Shown here piece by piece: positions 7,959-17,016 of a stretch of 64,000 nt of DNA. The translations under genes were made by a program, and so were the position numbers. The notes beneath the pieces were generated by a model, which was not told the origin of the DNA, did not search any database, and saw nothing but the letters and a program-made list of their open reading frames with translations. The DNA is taken from positions 83,612 to 147,611 of the forward strand of contig JADJJK010000022.1 of NCBI GenBank assembly GCA_016706545.1, given 5' to 3'. Each line of letters opens with the position of its first letter. Position 1 is the first letter of the stretch. This DNA is from Myxococcales bacterium. Its GTDB lineage: Bacteria; Myxococcota_A; Polyangia; Haliangiales; Haliangiaceae.

Positions 7959-10900
7959 TTAAGACTTCTGGGGTTCACGGGTTGGAGAAGAAGGATCACC
8001 GCCTGCGCCAGGGCTTCCGCCTGCGCCGGGGCTTCCGCCTGCGCCGTTGCCGTGGTCAAACGGCTCGGCCATGTGCTGGTACAGCGCGTAGCGCTCGGCG
8101 ATGCCGCGCTGCGCGCGCCCGATCAGGTCCTTGAAGCGGGCCGGATCTTGCTGCTCGACGATGCGGAAGCGGGTCTCGTTGCGCGCGAAGTCCGCGAGCT
8201 TGCCCTTGGGCGCGGCGGAGTCCAGGTGCAGCGGGCTCTCGCGCCCACCGGCCTTGCGCGGATCATGGCGATACAGCGGCCAGTACCCCGTCTCCACCGC
8301 CAGCTTCTGCTGCGCCAGCCCGCGCGACAGGTCGTAGCCGTGCGCGATGCAGTGCGAGTACGCGATGATGAGCGAGGGCCCCGGCCAGGCGTCAGCCTCG
8401 GCCAGCGCCTTGACCGTCTGCGCGTCCTTGGCGCCGTACGCGATCTGCGCGACGTAGACGTTGCCGTAGCTCATGGCCAGGAGGCCGAGGTCCTTCTTGG
8501 GCACGGACTTGCCCGCGGAGGCGAACTTCGCCGCCGCGCCAAGCGGCGTGGACTTGGATTGCTGCCCGCCGGTGTTGGAGTACACCTCGGTGTCGAGCAC
8601 CAGGATGTTGACGTCCCGGTTCTGCGCCAGCACGTGATCCAGGCCGCCGTAGCCGATGTCGTAGGCCCAGCCGTCGCCGCCGACGATCCACACGCTCTTG
8701 CGCACCAGGTAGTCCACCACCGCCTCCAGCCGACGAGCCTGCGCGGAGTCGATGGCCCCGAGCTTGCCGCGCAACGCCTCCACTCGCTGGCGCTGCGCCG
8801 CGATGGCCACCTCGCCGTGCTGCTCCGCCGCCAGGAGCCCGCTCACCAGCTCGTCGCCGAGCTGCGAGCCCAGCGAGAGGAGCAGGTCACGCGCCAGGCG
8901 CGCGTGCTGATCCACCGCCAGGCGCAGGCCAAAGCCCATCTCGGCGTTGTCCTCGAACAGCGAGTTCATCCACGCCGGCCCGCGGCCGTCGCGGTTCTTG
9001 GTGTACGGGGTGGTCGGCAAGTTGCCGCTGTAGATCGAAGAGCAGCCGGTGGCGTTGGCGATGAGCGCGCGGTCGCCGAAGAGCTGCGTCATCAGCTTGA
9101 GGTACGGCGTCTCACCGCAGCCCGCGCACGCGCCGGAGTACTCAAACAGCGGCTCGAGGAACTGCGCGCCCTTGACGTCGAGCGAGATCGTCGTCCGGTC
9201 CGCCTCCGGCAGCGCCAGGAAGAACTCGTAGTTGTCGCGCTCGGCGTCGCGCAGCGGCGCCTGCGGCGCCATCTCCAGCGCCTTGTGCCGCGGGTTGGTC
9301 TTGTCCTTGGCCGGGCACACCTCGACGCAGGCGCCACATCCTGTGCAGTCCTCCGGCGCCACCTGCACGGTGTAGAGCTCGCCGTCGCCGCCGTGCGCCT
9401 TGAACGGGATGGACTTGAACGTGGCCGGCGCCTGGGCCACCTGCGATGAGGGATACGCCTTGACCCGCACCGCCGCGTGCGGACACACCATCGCGCACTT
9501 GTTGCACTGGATGCACACCCTCGCATCCCAGACCGGGAGCTGGCTGGCCAGGTTGCGCTTCTCCCAGCGCGCGGTGCCGGTGGGCCAGGTGCCATCGACG
9601 GGGAAGGCGCTGACCGGCAGCAGGTCGCCCTGGCCAGCGAGCATGACCGCGGTCAGCCGCTGCACGAAGTCCGGTGCGCTGGGCGACACCGGCGGCGGCC
9701 GAACCCAGGTGGCGGTCACCTGCGCCGGGATCGAGATCTCGTGCAAGTGCGCCAGCGTGTCGTCCACCACCGCCAGGTTCTTGGCGATGATCTCCGGCCC
9801 CTTCTTGCGGTACGTCTTCTCCAGCTCGTGCTTGATGTGGCCGATGGCCTCGTCGCGCGGGAACACGCCGGCCAGCGCGAAGAAGCAGGTCTGCATCACC
9901 ATGTTGATGCGGCCGGCCATGCCCGCCCGTCGCGCCACGTCCAGCGCATCGACGGCGAACACCCGCAGCTTGCGTTCGAGGATGGTGGCCTGCACCTCGC
10001 GCGGCAGCCCGTCCCACACCTGGTCCGGAGGCAGCGGCGCGTTGATGAGCAAGGTCGCCCCCGGCGCCGCCTGCGCGAGGACGTCATAGCGCTCGAAGAA
10101 GTTCCACTGATGCACGGCCACGAAGCCGGCCCGGCGGATGAGGTAGCTGGCGCGGATGGGCTGCGCGCCGAAGCGCAGGTGCGACACCGTCATCGCCCCG
10201 GACTTCTTGGAGTCGTAGACAAAGTAGCCCTGCGCGAATTGCTCGGTCTGCTCGCCGATGATCTTGATCGCGCTCTTGTTGGCGCCCACCGTGCCGTCGG
10301 CGCCAAGGCCGTAGAACACCGCGCGCACCACCGAAGCGGGCTCCAGGTCGAAGTCTGGATCCACCGCCAGCGAGAGGTGCGTGACGTCGTCGAGGATGCC
10401 GACCGTGAACCGCCGCCGCGGGCGGCTCGCCGCCAGCTCGGCGAACACCGCCATCACCATGGCCGGCGTGAACTCCTTGGAGGACAGCCCGTAGCGCCCG
10501 CCGATCACCTTGGGCCGCAGCGCCGCCGCGTCGTCGGTGTCCTCGCCCTCATACAGCGCGGTGACCACGTCCTGAAACAGCGGCTCGGCTGCCGCGCCTG
10601 GCTCCTTGGTGCGGTCCAGCACCGCCAGCGTTCGCACCGTGGCCGGCAACGCGGACAAGAAGTCCTGCGCGACGAACGGCCGAAACAGCCGGATCTCCAG
10701 CACCCCCACCTTCTCCCCGCGCTCGGTCAGGTACTCCACCACCTCGTGCGCGGTCTTGGCGCCCGAGCCCATCATCACGATCACGCGCTCGGCCTGCGGG
10801 TGACCGCGGTACTCGTACGGCAGGTAGCGCCGCCCGGTGAGCTGCGCGAACCGCTCCATCTCCTGCCCGACGATGCCGGCGCAGGCGTCGTAGAACGGGT

Positions 10901-11600
10901 TGGCGGCCTCGCGCGCCTGGAAGTACGTGTCGGGGTTGTGCGCGGTGCCGCGCAAGACCGGACGGTCCGGCGTCAGCGCGCGCCCGCGGTGGGCGAAGAT
11001 CGCCGACTCGTCGATCATCGCGCGCAGGTCGTCATCGCTGAGCACCGCGATCTTGGCGATCTCGTGCGAGGTGCGAAAGCCGTCGAAGAAGTGCAGGAAC
11101 GGCACCCGCGCCCGCAGGGTCGCCGCGTGCGCGATGCACGCGAGGTCCTGCGCCTCTTGCACGCTGCCAGAGCACAGCATGGCAAAGCCGGTGGACCGAC
11201 ACGCCATCACGTCGGAGTGATCGCCGAAGATCGAGAGCGCGTGGGTGGCGATGGTGCGCGCCGTCACGTGCATGACGAACGGCAACAGCTCGCCGGCGAT
11301 CTTGAACATGTTGGGGATCATCAGCAGGAGGCCCTGCGACGCGGTGAAGGTCGTCGACAGCGCGCCTGCTTGCAGCGCGCCATGCACCGCCCCGGCGGCG
11401 CCGCCTTCGGACTGCATCTCCGCCACCTGGGGCACCGTGCCCCAGAGGTTGGGCGTGTCCACCGCGGCCCACTCGTCCGCCTGCTCCCCCATGGAAGAAG
11501 ATGGCGTGATCGGATAGATCGCGATCACCTCGCTTAGCCGATACGCCACAGAAGCGACGCCCTGGTTGCCATCGAGCGTGCGCATCGTCGATTTGCTCAT
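7959..11600 (-). CDS. nifJ: Pyruvate:ferredoxin (flavodoxin) oxidoreductase
   Basis: A 1213-residue single-chain PFOR, which oxidatively decarboxylates pyruvate to acetyl-CoA and passes electrons to ferredoxin or flavodoxin in the cytoplasm. The N-terminal pyruvate-binding domain starts TLDGNQGVASVAYRLSEV and has YPITPSSSMGE. Two ferredoxin clusters follow: CIQCNKCAMVCP (about residue 693) and CTGCGACVEVCP (about 753). The C-terminal domain has CAGCGETPY (about 830) and the thiamine diphosphate motif GDGWAYDIGYGGLDH (about 977), with EVYSNTGGQQSKSTP. The length suits the family. The C-terminus carries an extra low-complexity tail with three GAGG-type repeats encoded by an 18-bp repeat at about 8000-8046. 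Confidence 0.96.
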   Translation of the reverse strand: MSKSTMRTLDGNQGVASVAYRLSEVIAIYPITPSSSMGEQADEWAAVDTPNLWGTVPQVAEMQSEGGAAGAVHGALQAGALSTTFTASQGLLLMIPNMFKIAGELLPFVMHVTARTIATHALSIFGDHSDVMACRSTGFAMLCSGSVQEAQDLACIAHAATLRARVPFLHFFDGFRTSHEIAKIAVLSDDDLRAMIDESAIFAHRGRALTPDRPVLRGTAHNPDTYFQAREAANPFYDACAGIVGQEMERFAQLTGRRYLPYEYRGHPQAERVIVMMGSGAKTAHEVVEYLTERGEKVGVLEIRLFRPFVAQDFLSALPATVRTLAVLDRTKEPGAAAEPLFQDVVTALYEGEDTDDAAALRPKVIGGRYGLSSKEFTPAMVMAVFAELAASRPRRRFTVGILDDVTHLSLAVDPDFDLEPASVVRAVFYGLGADGTVGANKSAIKIIGEQTEQFAQGYFVYDSKKSGAMTVSHLRFGAQPIRASYLIRRAGFVAVHQWNFFERYDVLAQAAPGATLLINAPLPPDQVWDGLPREVQATILERKLRVFAVDALDVARRAGMAGRINMVMQTCFFALAGVFPRDEAIGHIKHELEKTYRKKGPEIIAKNLAVVDDTLAHLHEISIPAQVTATWVRPPPVSPSAPDFVQRLTAVMLAGQGDLLPVSAFPVDGTWPTGTARWEKRNLASQLPVWDARVCIQCNKCAMVCPHAAVRVKAYPSSQVAQAPATFKSIPFKAHGGDGELYTVQVAPEDCTGCGACVEVCPAKDKTNPRHKALEMAPQAPLRDAERDNYEFFLALPEADRTTISLDVKGAQFLEPLFEYSGACAGCGETPYLKLMTQLFGDRALIANATGCSSIYSGNLPTTPYTKNRDGRGPAWMNSLFEDNAEMGFGLRLAVDQHARLARDLLLSLGSQLGDELVSGLLAAEQHGEVAIAAQRQRVEALRGKLGAIDSAQARRLEAVVDYLVRKSVWIVGGDGWAYDIGYGGLDHVLAQNRDVNILVLDTEVYSNTGGQQSKSTPLGAAAKFASAGKSVPKKDLGLLAMSYGNVYVAQIAYGAKDAQTVKALAEADAWPGPSLIIAYSHCIAHGYDLSRGLAQQKLAVETGYWPLYRHDPRKAGGRESPLHLDSAAPKGKLADFARNETRFRIVEQQDPARFKDLIGRAQRGIAERYALYQHMAEPFDHGNGAGGSPGAGGSPGAGGDPSSPTREPQKS

Positions 11601-11831
11601 GGTACGGACCTAGTAATACGGCGTTCGGCGCGGCTGTCCAAGACGCAACGCCGCCGATCACGGGTGCGACGTGGGTCCTCGCGCCCCGGACCGCGAAACA
11701 CTCCGCAGAATCTGCGCTAGCACAAGGCCGCCGAGGCGAGACCACGCAAGAGTTGCGCAGAGCTGCTCGCTCCGCACTTCTCTCACCTCACGCAGCGAGC
11801 ACGCAACGAAGCGCTCGCGCACCAGCGCGCG

Positions 11832-13166
11832 CTACTCCCAGCGCCCTTGATACGGGTTGTAGCGGCAGCGCGCTGGCTTCGACAGCGGCTGTGCCGGATC
11901 CGCGACGTAGGCCCGACAGTCATGACAGATGTACCGGAACTCGCAGTCCTGGCAGACCGAGATCTGGTCTTTGGTGACCTTCCACGACGCCTGGAAGTGG
12001 TCCTGTGCCACCACTTGCAAGAGCGGCGTGTCGCCGATCTGGCCGTAGCTGTGAGCCATCGACGGGCAGTTCTTGATCGCGCCGCGCGCGTCGATGCTGA
12101 CCTTGCGGTGAAGGCAGCTATTGTGCTCCACCGCCTCGGTGAAGGCCTCCACGTTGCAGTTGAAGTAGCGCGGCGACACCTGTCCACAGCAGGCCTCGGA
12201 GGTCACCTGCTCGCTGGTGAAGCGCAGCGTGGTGTGCAGATCCACCCGCACGATCTCGTCGTGCGCCGCGGTCGAGTGAACGGTCACGTGCTTGACCCGC
12301 TTGTGCTGCCGCAGCAGCAGCTCCAGCGCCGCTCGGTCGACGGTCGGGTGGGCGCCGGTCAGCACGCTGATGCCGCGCACCGTGGAGTCCACGAACGCCT
12401 CGAGCACGCCGGACAGCTCGGCCAGGCTCGCCGCGTAGAAGAAGCGGAGCTCGACCGCCTGACAGAACAAGGTGGAGAGCTGCTCGTTGATGGACGCCAG
12501 CGGATGCTCGGTGCCCGCGGCGAAGTCGATCACGCAGTTGGTGATGGTGCGCGGGCTGCGCCAGGCGAGGCTCATCGCCGGGAACCGCTGCGGGCTGGCC
12601 GAGAGGAAGCCGTACTCCTTGCTGATCAAGAACTGCAGGTACTCGTCGATCTGCTGGTCGTGCTGGTGCTGGTAGTGCTCGTACACGGCGGAGATCGGCC
12701 GGTCCTTGCACAGCTCCAGGATCTCGACGAGCACGTTGGGGATGAAGGTGAAGGTGCTGCGTTGCAGATCGCAGACCAGGCTGCGCGAGGCGCCGTCCAC
12801 CGCCAGACAGCAGGCCCACAGCACGAAATATTTCGACGGATCCAGCGGCGCCGCGGGCGCTGCTGGCGCTGCCTGCGCCTCAGGCGCCGCGGGCGCTGTC
12901 TCGCTCGCGCCGGGCTCGCTGGCGCCACCCGCGCCAGCCTCGCCGGGCGTCACCGGCCCAAGCGGCATGCTGAGGTTCTTGTAGAACCGGTTGTCCGCGT
13001 AGTCGCGCGAGCCGTAGCGCGAGCTTGGCTGCTTGTTGTCGAGGATGGCCTCGTCGCGCGCCAGATCCACGATGGGCTCGTAGTCGGCCAGGAGGAGGTT
13101 TAGCGAATGAAACCGCCGGTCGGCCTGGGCCAGGCTGGCGGAGAAGGGCTTCTTACGACTTGTCAT
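11832..13166 (-). CDS. Grasp-with-spasm system SPASM-domain peptide maturase (GwsS-like)
   Basis: A 444-residue protein that pairs with the ATP-grasp ligase upstream; the two genes overlap by 14 nt. The C-terminal third is rich in cysteines in a SPASM-like arrangement: CCGQ...FNCN (about 325-338), CLHRK...KNCPS (about 350-370), CQDCEFRYICHDCRAY (about 404-419) and a last Cys in ARCRYNPYQG. The segment KNCPSMAHSYGQIGD is characteristic of the family. The N-terminal CxxxCxxC of true radical SAM enzymes is not seen, so it may bind auxiliary Fe-S clusters without radical chemistry, as expected for GwsS proteins. An Ala/Pro insert (about 75-105) looks like a lineage-specific linker. It probably assists peptide modification or recognition. 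Confidence 0.8.
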   Translation of the reverse strand: MTSRKKPFSASLAQADRRFHSLNLLLADYEPIVDLARDEAILDNKQPSSRYGSRDYADNRFYKNLSMPLGPVTPGEAGAGGASEPGASETAPAAPEAQAAPAAPAAPLDPSKYFVLWACCLAVDGASRSLVCDLQRSTFTFIPNVLVEILELCKDRPISAVYEHYQHQHDQQIDEYLQFLISKEYGFLSASPQRFPAMSLAWRSPRTITNCVIDFAAGTEHPLASINEQLSTLFCQAVELRFFYAASLAELSGVLEAFVDSTVRGISVLTGAHPTVDRAALELLLRQHKRVKHVTVHSTAAHDEIVRVDLHTTLRFTSEQVTSEACCGQVSPRYFNCNVEAFTEAVEHNSCLHRKVSIDARGAIKNCPSMAHSYGQIGDTPLLQVVAQDHFQASWKVTKDQISVCQDCEFRYICHDCRAYVADPAQPLSKPARCRYNPYQGRWE

Positions 13167-14127
13167 GTTCGATCAGGTGGAGGGCGATCTTCTCGTAGAG
13201 CGGGTAGTTGCACGGAAACGCCACCATGCCGAACTGGCCCGCGGGGTTGACCTCGAGGAAGTAGTACTTGCCGTCCTGCGCCTTGATGAGGTCCAGCGAG
13301 CCGCAGTTGAGCCCGATGCCGGTCATGAAGCGGTGGACGGCCTCGGCGATCTCGGGCGGCAGCTCGTACGGCACTTGCCGCGGCGGATCGGTCCAGTCGA
13401 CGTTGCGGAAGTCAAGCGCAGACCGCGCGCGCTGCTGCGAGAAGATCGCCATGGAGTAACACTGCCCCGCGAGATAGAACACGCGCAGCTCGTACTCCTT
13501 GGGCACCAGCCGCTGCACGAGCGACGGCGCGAGCTCGTCGTCGAGAAGCTCCAGGTCTTCGTGCGTGACCTTCGTGGTGAACATGGCGTAGAAGCCGCTG
13601 CCGTCCTTGAGGAACATCGGCTCGTACAGCGACTTGCAGATGTAGTCGCCGCGCTCGATCAGCGCGCGCAGGTCTGACTTGCGGTTGATGACGTGGGTCT
13701 GAGGCACCACCAGGCCAGCGCGGCCCGCCTGCACCAGCATGTCGAGCTTGTTGACGTGCGTGCGCGAAGGGTGAGTCAGCCAGTGCTTGCCAGAGAGCAG
13801 GGACAAGAGTCCGCCCAGGAGGATCGATTGCTCGCGCGAGATCTGCTCCAGCGCGTCTGGACGCACGCGGTTCTTGGCGTCGAACCAGTAGCGCGAGCGT
13901 CGCAGGTTGCCGAACTGGCGCAGCCAGACCGCGCCGATCGCGGACAGCTCGACCTCAGCGCCTCGCACCATGAGGCGCGGAGGCTCCGGCGGGTTCAGCG
14001 CCAGGTGAAACGCATCATGTAGCGGATCATCAGCGTTGAGCCGCAGATACGGATGGCCGTAGAAGGTGAGCCATTCGATGACGAAGTCGAGGTTGGTATC
14101 GCTGCTGGAGCTGAGGAGCAAGATCAT
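13153..14127 (-). CDS. Grasp-with-spasm system ATP-grasp peptide maturase (graspetide ligase, GwsG-like)
   Basis: A 324-residue ATP-grasp enzyme. Relatives of this MvdD/GwsG type make side-chain ester or amide links in RiPP precursors. The chosen start gives MILLLSSSSDTNLDFVIEWL, the usual family N-terminus; the open frame extends about 50 residues further upstream but that part is low-complexity and lies over the precursor gene. Other landmarks are VWLRQFGNLRR, the RTHVNKLDMLVQAGRAGLVVPQT region, ICKSLYEPMF and the metal-binding ending KYYFLEVNPAGQFGMV. The family acts on the precursors encoded just upstream (14210-14773) and is translationally overlapped with the SPASM partner downstream. 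No clear Shine-Dalgarno sequence precedes the chosen start. Confidence 0.85.
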   Translation of the reverse strand: MILLLSSSSDTNLDFVIEWLTFYGHPYLRLNADDPLHDAFHLALNPPEPPRLMVRGAEVELSAIGAVWLRQFGNLRRSRYWFDAKNRVRPDALEQISREQSILLGGLLSLLSGKHWLTHPSRTHVNKLDMLVQAGRAGLVVPQTHVINRKSDLRALIERGDYICKSLYEPMFLKDGSGFYAMFTTKVTHEDLELLDDELAPSLVQRLVPKEYELRVFYLAGQCYSMAIFSQQRARSALDFRNVDWTDPPRQVPYELPPEIAEAVHRFMTGIGLNCGSLDLIKAQDGKYYFLEVNPAGQFGMVAFPCNYPLYEKIALHLIEHDKS

Positions 14128-14209
14128 GAGGAGGCTCGCTGGCGGGCCAGGAGCCGCCAACGTATCACGCGCGCCTCCTCGCGGTCGACGAGGTGGCGCG
14201 CGCTGCGGC

Positions 14210-14413
14210 TCACTCCGGCGGTGGCGAGCCGCTGTCCTCGCCGTCCCAGCTATCATCGCCATCATTGCGTCCGCCACTTGGCGTCACCGTGATGGTGTCC
14301 AGCGTGGTGGTGGACTTGCCACCATGCACGCTGGACAGCTCCTGCGCCTCCAGCGTGCGAAACTTGTCCTGATTCAGACTTTCAAAAGCTGCAACACGGC
14401 GGATTTTTCTCAT
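14210..14413 (-). CDS. Graspetide-type precursor peptide 2
   Basis: A 67-residue peptide directly upstream of the ATP-grasp gene. The leader holds AFESLNQDKFRTLE and ends VHGG (double Gly at 31-32). The core begins KSTTT and contains TITVTPSG (40-47) followed by the acidic NDGDDSWDGEDSG (50-62). Leader and core motifs are almost identical to precursor 1. Ser/Thr residues followed by a cluster of Asp/Glu are what an ATP-grasp ligase of this type would join by omega-esters; this chemistry is inferred. An in-frame ATG 12 nt upstream is possible, but the start used here matches precursor 1 (M-K/R-K-I). No strong Shine-Dalgarno sequence is visible. Confidence 0.75.
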   Translation of the reverse strand: MRKIRRVAAFESLNQDKFRTLEAQELSSVHGGKSTTTLDTITVTPSGGRNDGDDSWDGEDSGSPPPE

Positions 14414-14545
14414 CAGGACGAGCATAGCAATGCGGCGTCAAGCGGCACGCATCCAGCGACGCACGCTTGATCCGGATCACGGTGCCGGGCTGGCGAACAC
14501 GCAGCGGTTTGCTCAGCGCTCGCTCAGCGGTTCGCAGAGCGTTCG

Positions 14546-14773
14546 CTAGCGCTCGCTCTGCGCTGGCGGCAGACCACCGCTGTCCTCGCCCGACCAGCTA
14601 TCATCGCCGTCGTTCGAGCTGCCGCTCGGCGTCACGGTGATGGTGCTCAGGGTGATGACGGTGGCGGCGCGACCGCCGTGGACCTTGTCCAGCTCCGTGG
14701 ACTCGAGGGTCCGGAACTTGTCCTGCTGAAGGCTTTCGAACGCGGTGGTGGTGGTTCTGGTGATTTTCTTCAT
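14546..14773 (-). CDS. Graspetide-type precursor peptide 1
   Basis: A 75-residue precursor, first gene of the cluster. It starts MKKITRTTTT, then AFESLQQDKFRTLE, then a leader end VHGG (33-34). The core holds TITVTPSG (44-51) and the acidic NDGDDSWSGEDSG (54-66), ending in a loose PPAQSER tail. It shares the leader and core motifs with precursor 2 but differs in the residues between, as expected when two substrates are matured by one enzyme. The double-Gly leader end is typical of substrates of C39-type peptidases, but no such exporter is encoded nearby. A GAGAG just upstream may be a weak ribosome site. Confidence 0.75.
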   Translation of the reverse strand: MKKITRTTTTAFESLQQDKFRTLESTELDKVHGGRAATVITLSTITVTPSGSSNDGDDSWSGEDSGGLPPAQSER

Positions 14774-15074
14774 CGGCTCTCAACTCTAGGGAGGAGGGAA
14801 TGAAGGTGTCAAGAACGATACAATTTCACCGCGAGACATTAGCGCGCAGATCTCGAAGTCGAGGTGGGATCCAGAAGGATTGGAGGCCTCATTCTGCGAT
14901 TTTGAACGCTATTTCGAATCTTTATGTTTTTTGAATTACGTTTTGATATTGGATCCGTAGGACATCCCGCACATGCAATTACACGAAGGATGGACCATTT
15001 AAACGTTATTCAACAAACATTTCATTTGGCAGATCCATAGATGATCTACGATCCATCGCGGTCCAGCATACATC
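14774..15074. other. AT-rich intergenic region
   Basis: About 300 nt separate the precursor genes from the end of the ABC ATPase gene. The middle, roughly 14890-15050, is strikingly AT-rich for this genome, with runs such as ATGTTTTTTGAATTACG and CAACAAACATTTCATTTGG. No open frame of note or RNA gene was found in it. It probably holds upstream control sequences of the minus-strand RiPP cluster and may be horizontally acquired or a bound-protein (H-NS-like) target. Confidence 0.5.
14783..14812 (-). promoter_or_regulatory. Candidate promoter of the graspetide cluster
   Basis: On the minus strand a perfect -35 TTGACA (14807-14812) is followed after 18 nt by TAGAGT (14783-14788), a 4/6 match to TATAAT. 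The -10 box ends only 9 nt before the ATG of precursor 1, so the transcript would be leaderless or nearly so. This closeness makes the call tentative. Confidence 0.3.
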
Positions 15075-16157
<1,083 letters not shown>

Positions 16158-16197
16158 ATGACGCGGTCCTTGTCCGCCGGCGAGTTCACGAGCCGAG

Positions 16198-17016
16198 TCA
16201 TCCCTTCACCGCGCCAAAGGTGAGGCCGCGCACCAGGTGGCGCTGCACCAGCGCGGTGAAGATCAGGATGGGGACCGTCGCCACCACCGCGACCGCCGCG
16301 ACCTGGCCCCACAGCGTGCCGTGCGGCGTCACCAGCCCGGGGATGCCCACGGTGACGGTGCGCGACTCGAACGCGGCCAGGATGAAGGCATAGAGGAACT
16401 CGTTCCAGCTCAGGATGAAGCACAAGACCGCGGTGGCGGCGACGCCGGGCGCGGCCAGCGGAAGGACCACGCGCGCGAAGGCGCCGGCGCGGGTGTGGCC
16501 GTCCAGCATGGCGGCCTCGTCGACCTCCGGCGGGATGTCCTCGAAGAAGCCGCGCATCATCCACACCACCAGCGACAGGTTGAACGTGGAGTGCGCCAGG
16601 ATGACCGCGCTGCGGGTGTCTGCCAGGCCCAGGAAGTTGAACAAGAGGAACATGGGCACCACGATGGAGATGGCGGGCGCCATGCGCGTGGTGAGGAAGA
16701 AGAAGAACAGGTCTTCCTTGCCGCGAAACGAAAGCCGCGCGAAGGCGTACGCCGCCGGCACGCCGAGCGCGAGCGAGAGCACGGTCGACCCCACCGCGAC
16801 CAGCACGCTGTTCCACACCAGCGGGGCGTAGTCCTTGCGAAAGAAGACCTCCGGATAGTGCTCCGAGGTCGGCGAGAACAACCAGCGCGGGGTGTCCGCG
16901 AGCGCGTCGACCCGGGTCTTGACGGAGGTCAGCATCAGCCAGACGTACGGCAGCAGCGCCACGACGATGATCGCGAGCACCAGGGCCTTGGCGGCGCCGC
17001 GCCAGCCCCGGCTCAT
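16198..17016 (-). CDS. Carbohydrate ABC transporter permease (MalG-like)
   Basis: A 272-residue inner-membrane permease with about six transmembrane helices, beginning MSRGWRGAAKALVLAIIVVA. The cytoplasmic EAA loop reads EVDEAAMLDGHTRAGAFARVVLPLAAPG, which docks the ATPase subunit. FILSWNEFLYAFIL near the C-terminus is characteristic of MalG-type partners. The start codon ATG overlaps the stop of the preceding permease gene in an ATGA arrangement, so the two are translationally coupled. A much longer open frame extends upstream but it lies over the other permease and is a shadow. Confidence 0.93.
   Translation of the reverse strand: MSRGWRGAAKALVLAIIVVALLPYVWLMLTSVKTRVDALADTPRWLFSPTSEHYPEVFFRKDYAPLVWNSVLVAVGSTVLSLALGVPAAYAFARLSFRGKEDLFFFFLTTRMAPAISIVVPMFLLFNFLGLADTRSAVILAHSTFNLSLVVWMMRGFFEDIPPEVDEAAMLDGHTRAGAFARVVLPLAAPGVAATAVLCFILSWNEFLYAFILAAFESRTVTVGIPGLVTPHGTLWGQVAAVAVVATVPILIFTALVQRHLVRGLTFGAVKG

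Noticed and set aside
7095..9449. Long forward frame opposite the PFOR gene
   Set aside because: Shadow of the PFOR coding sequence; composition is low-complexity with no conserved motif.
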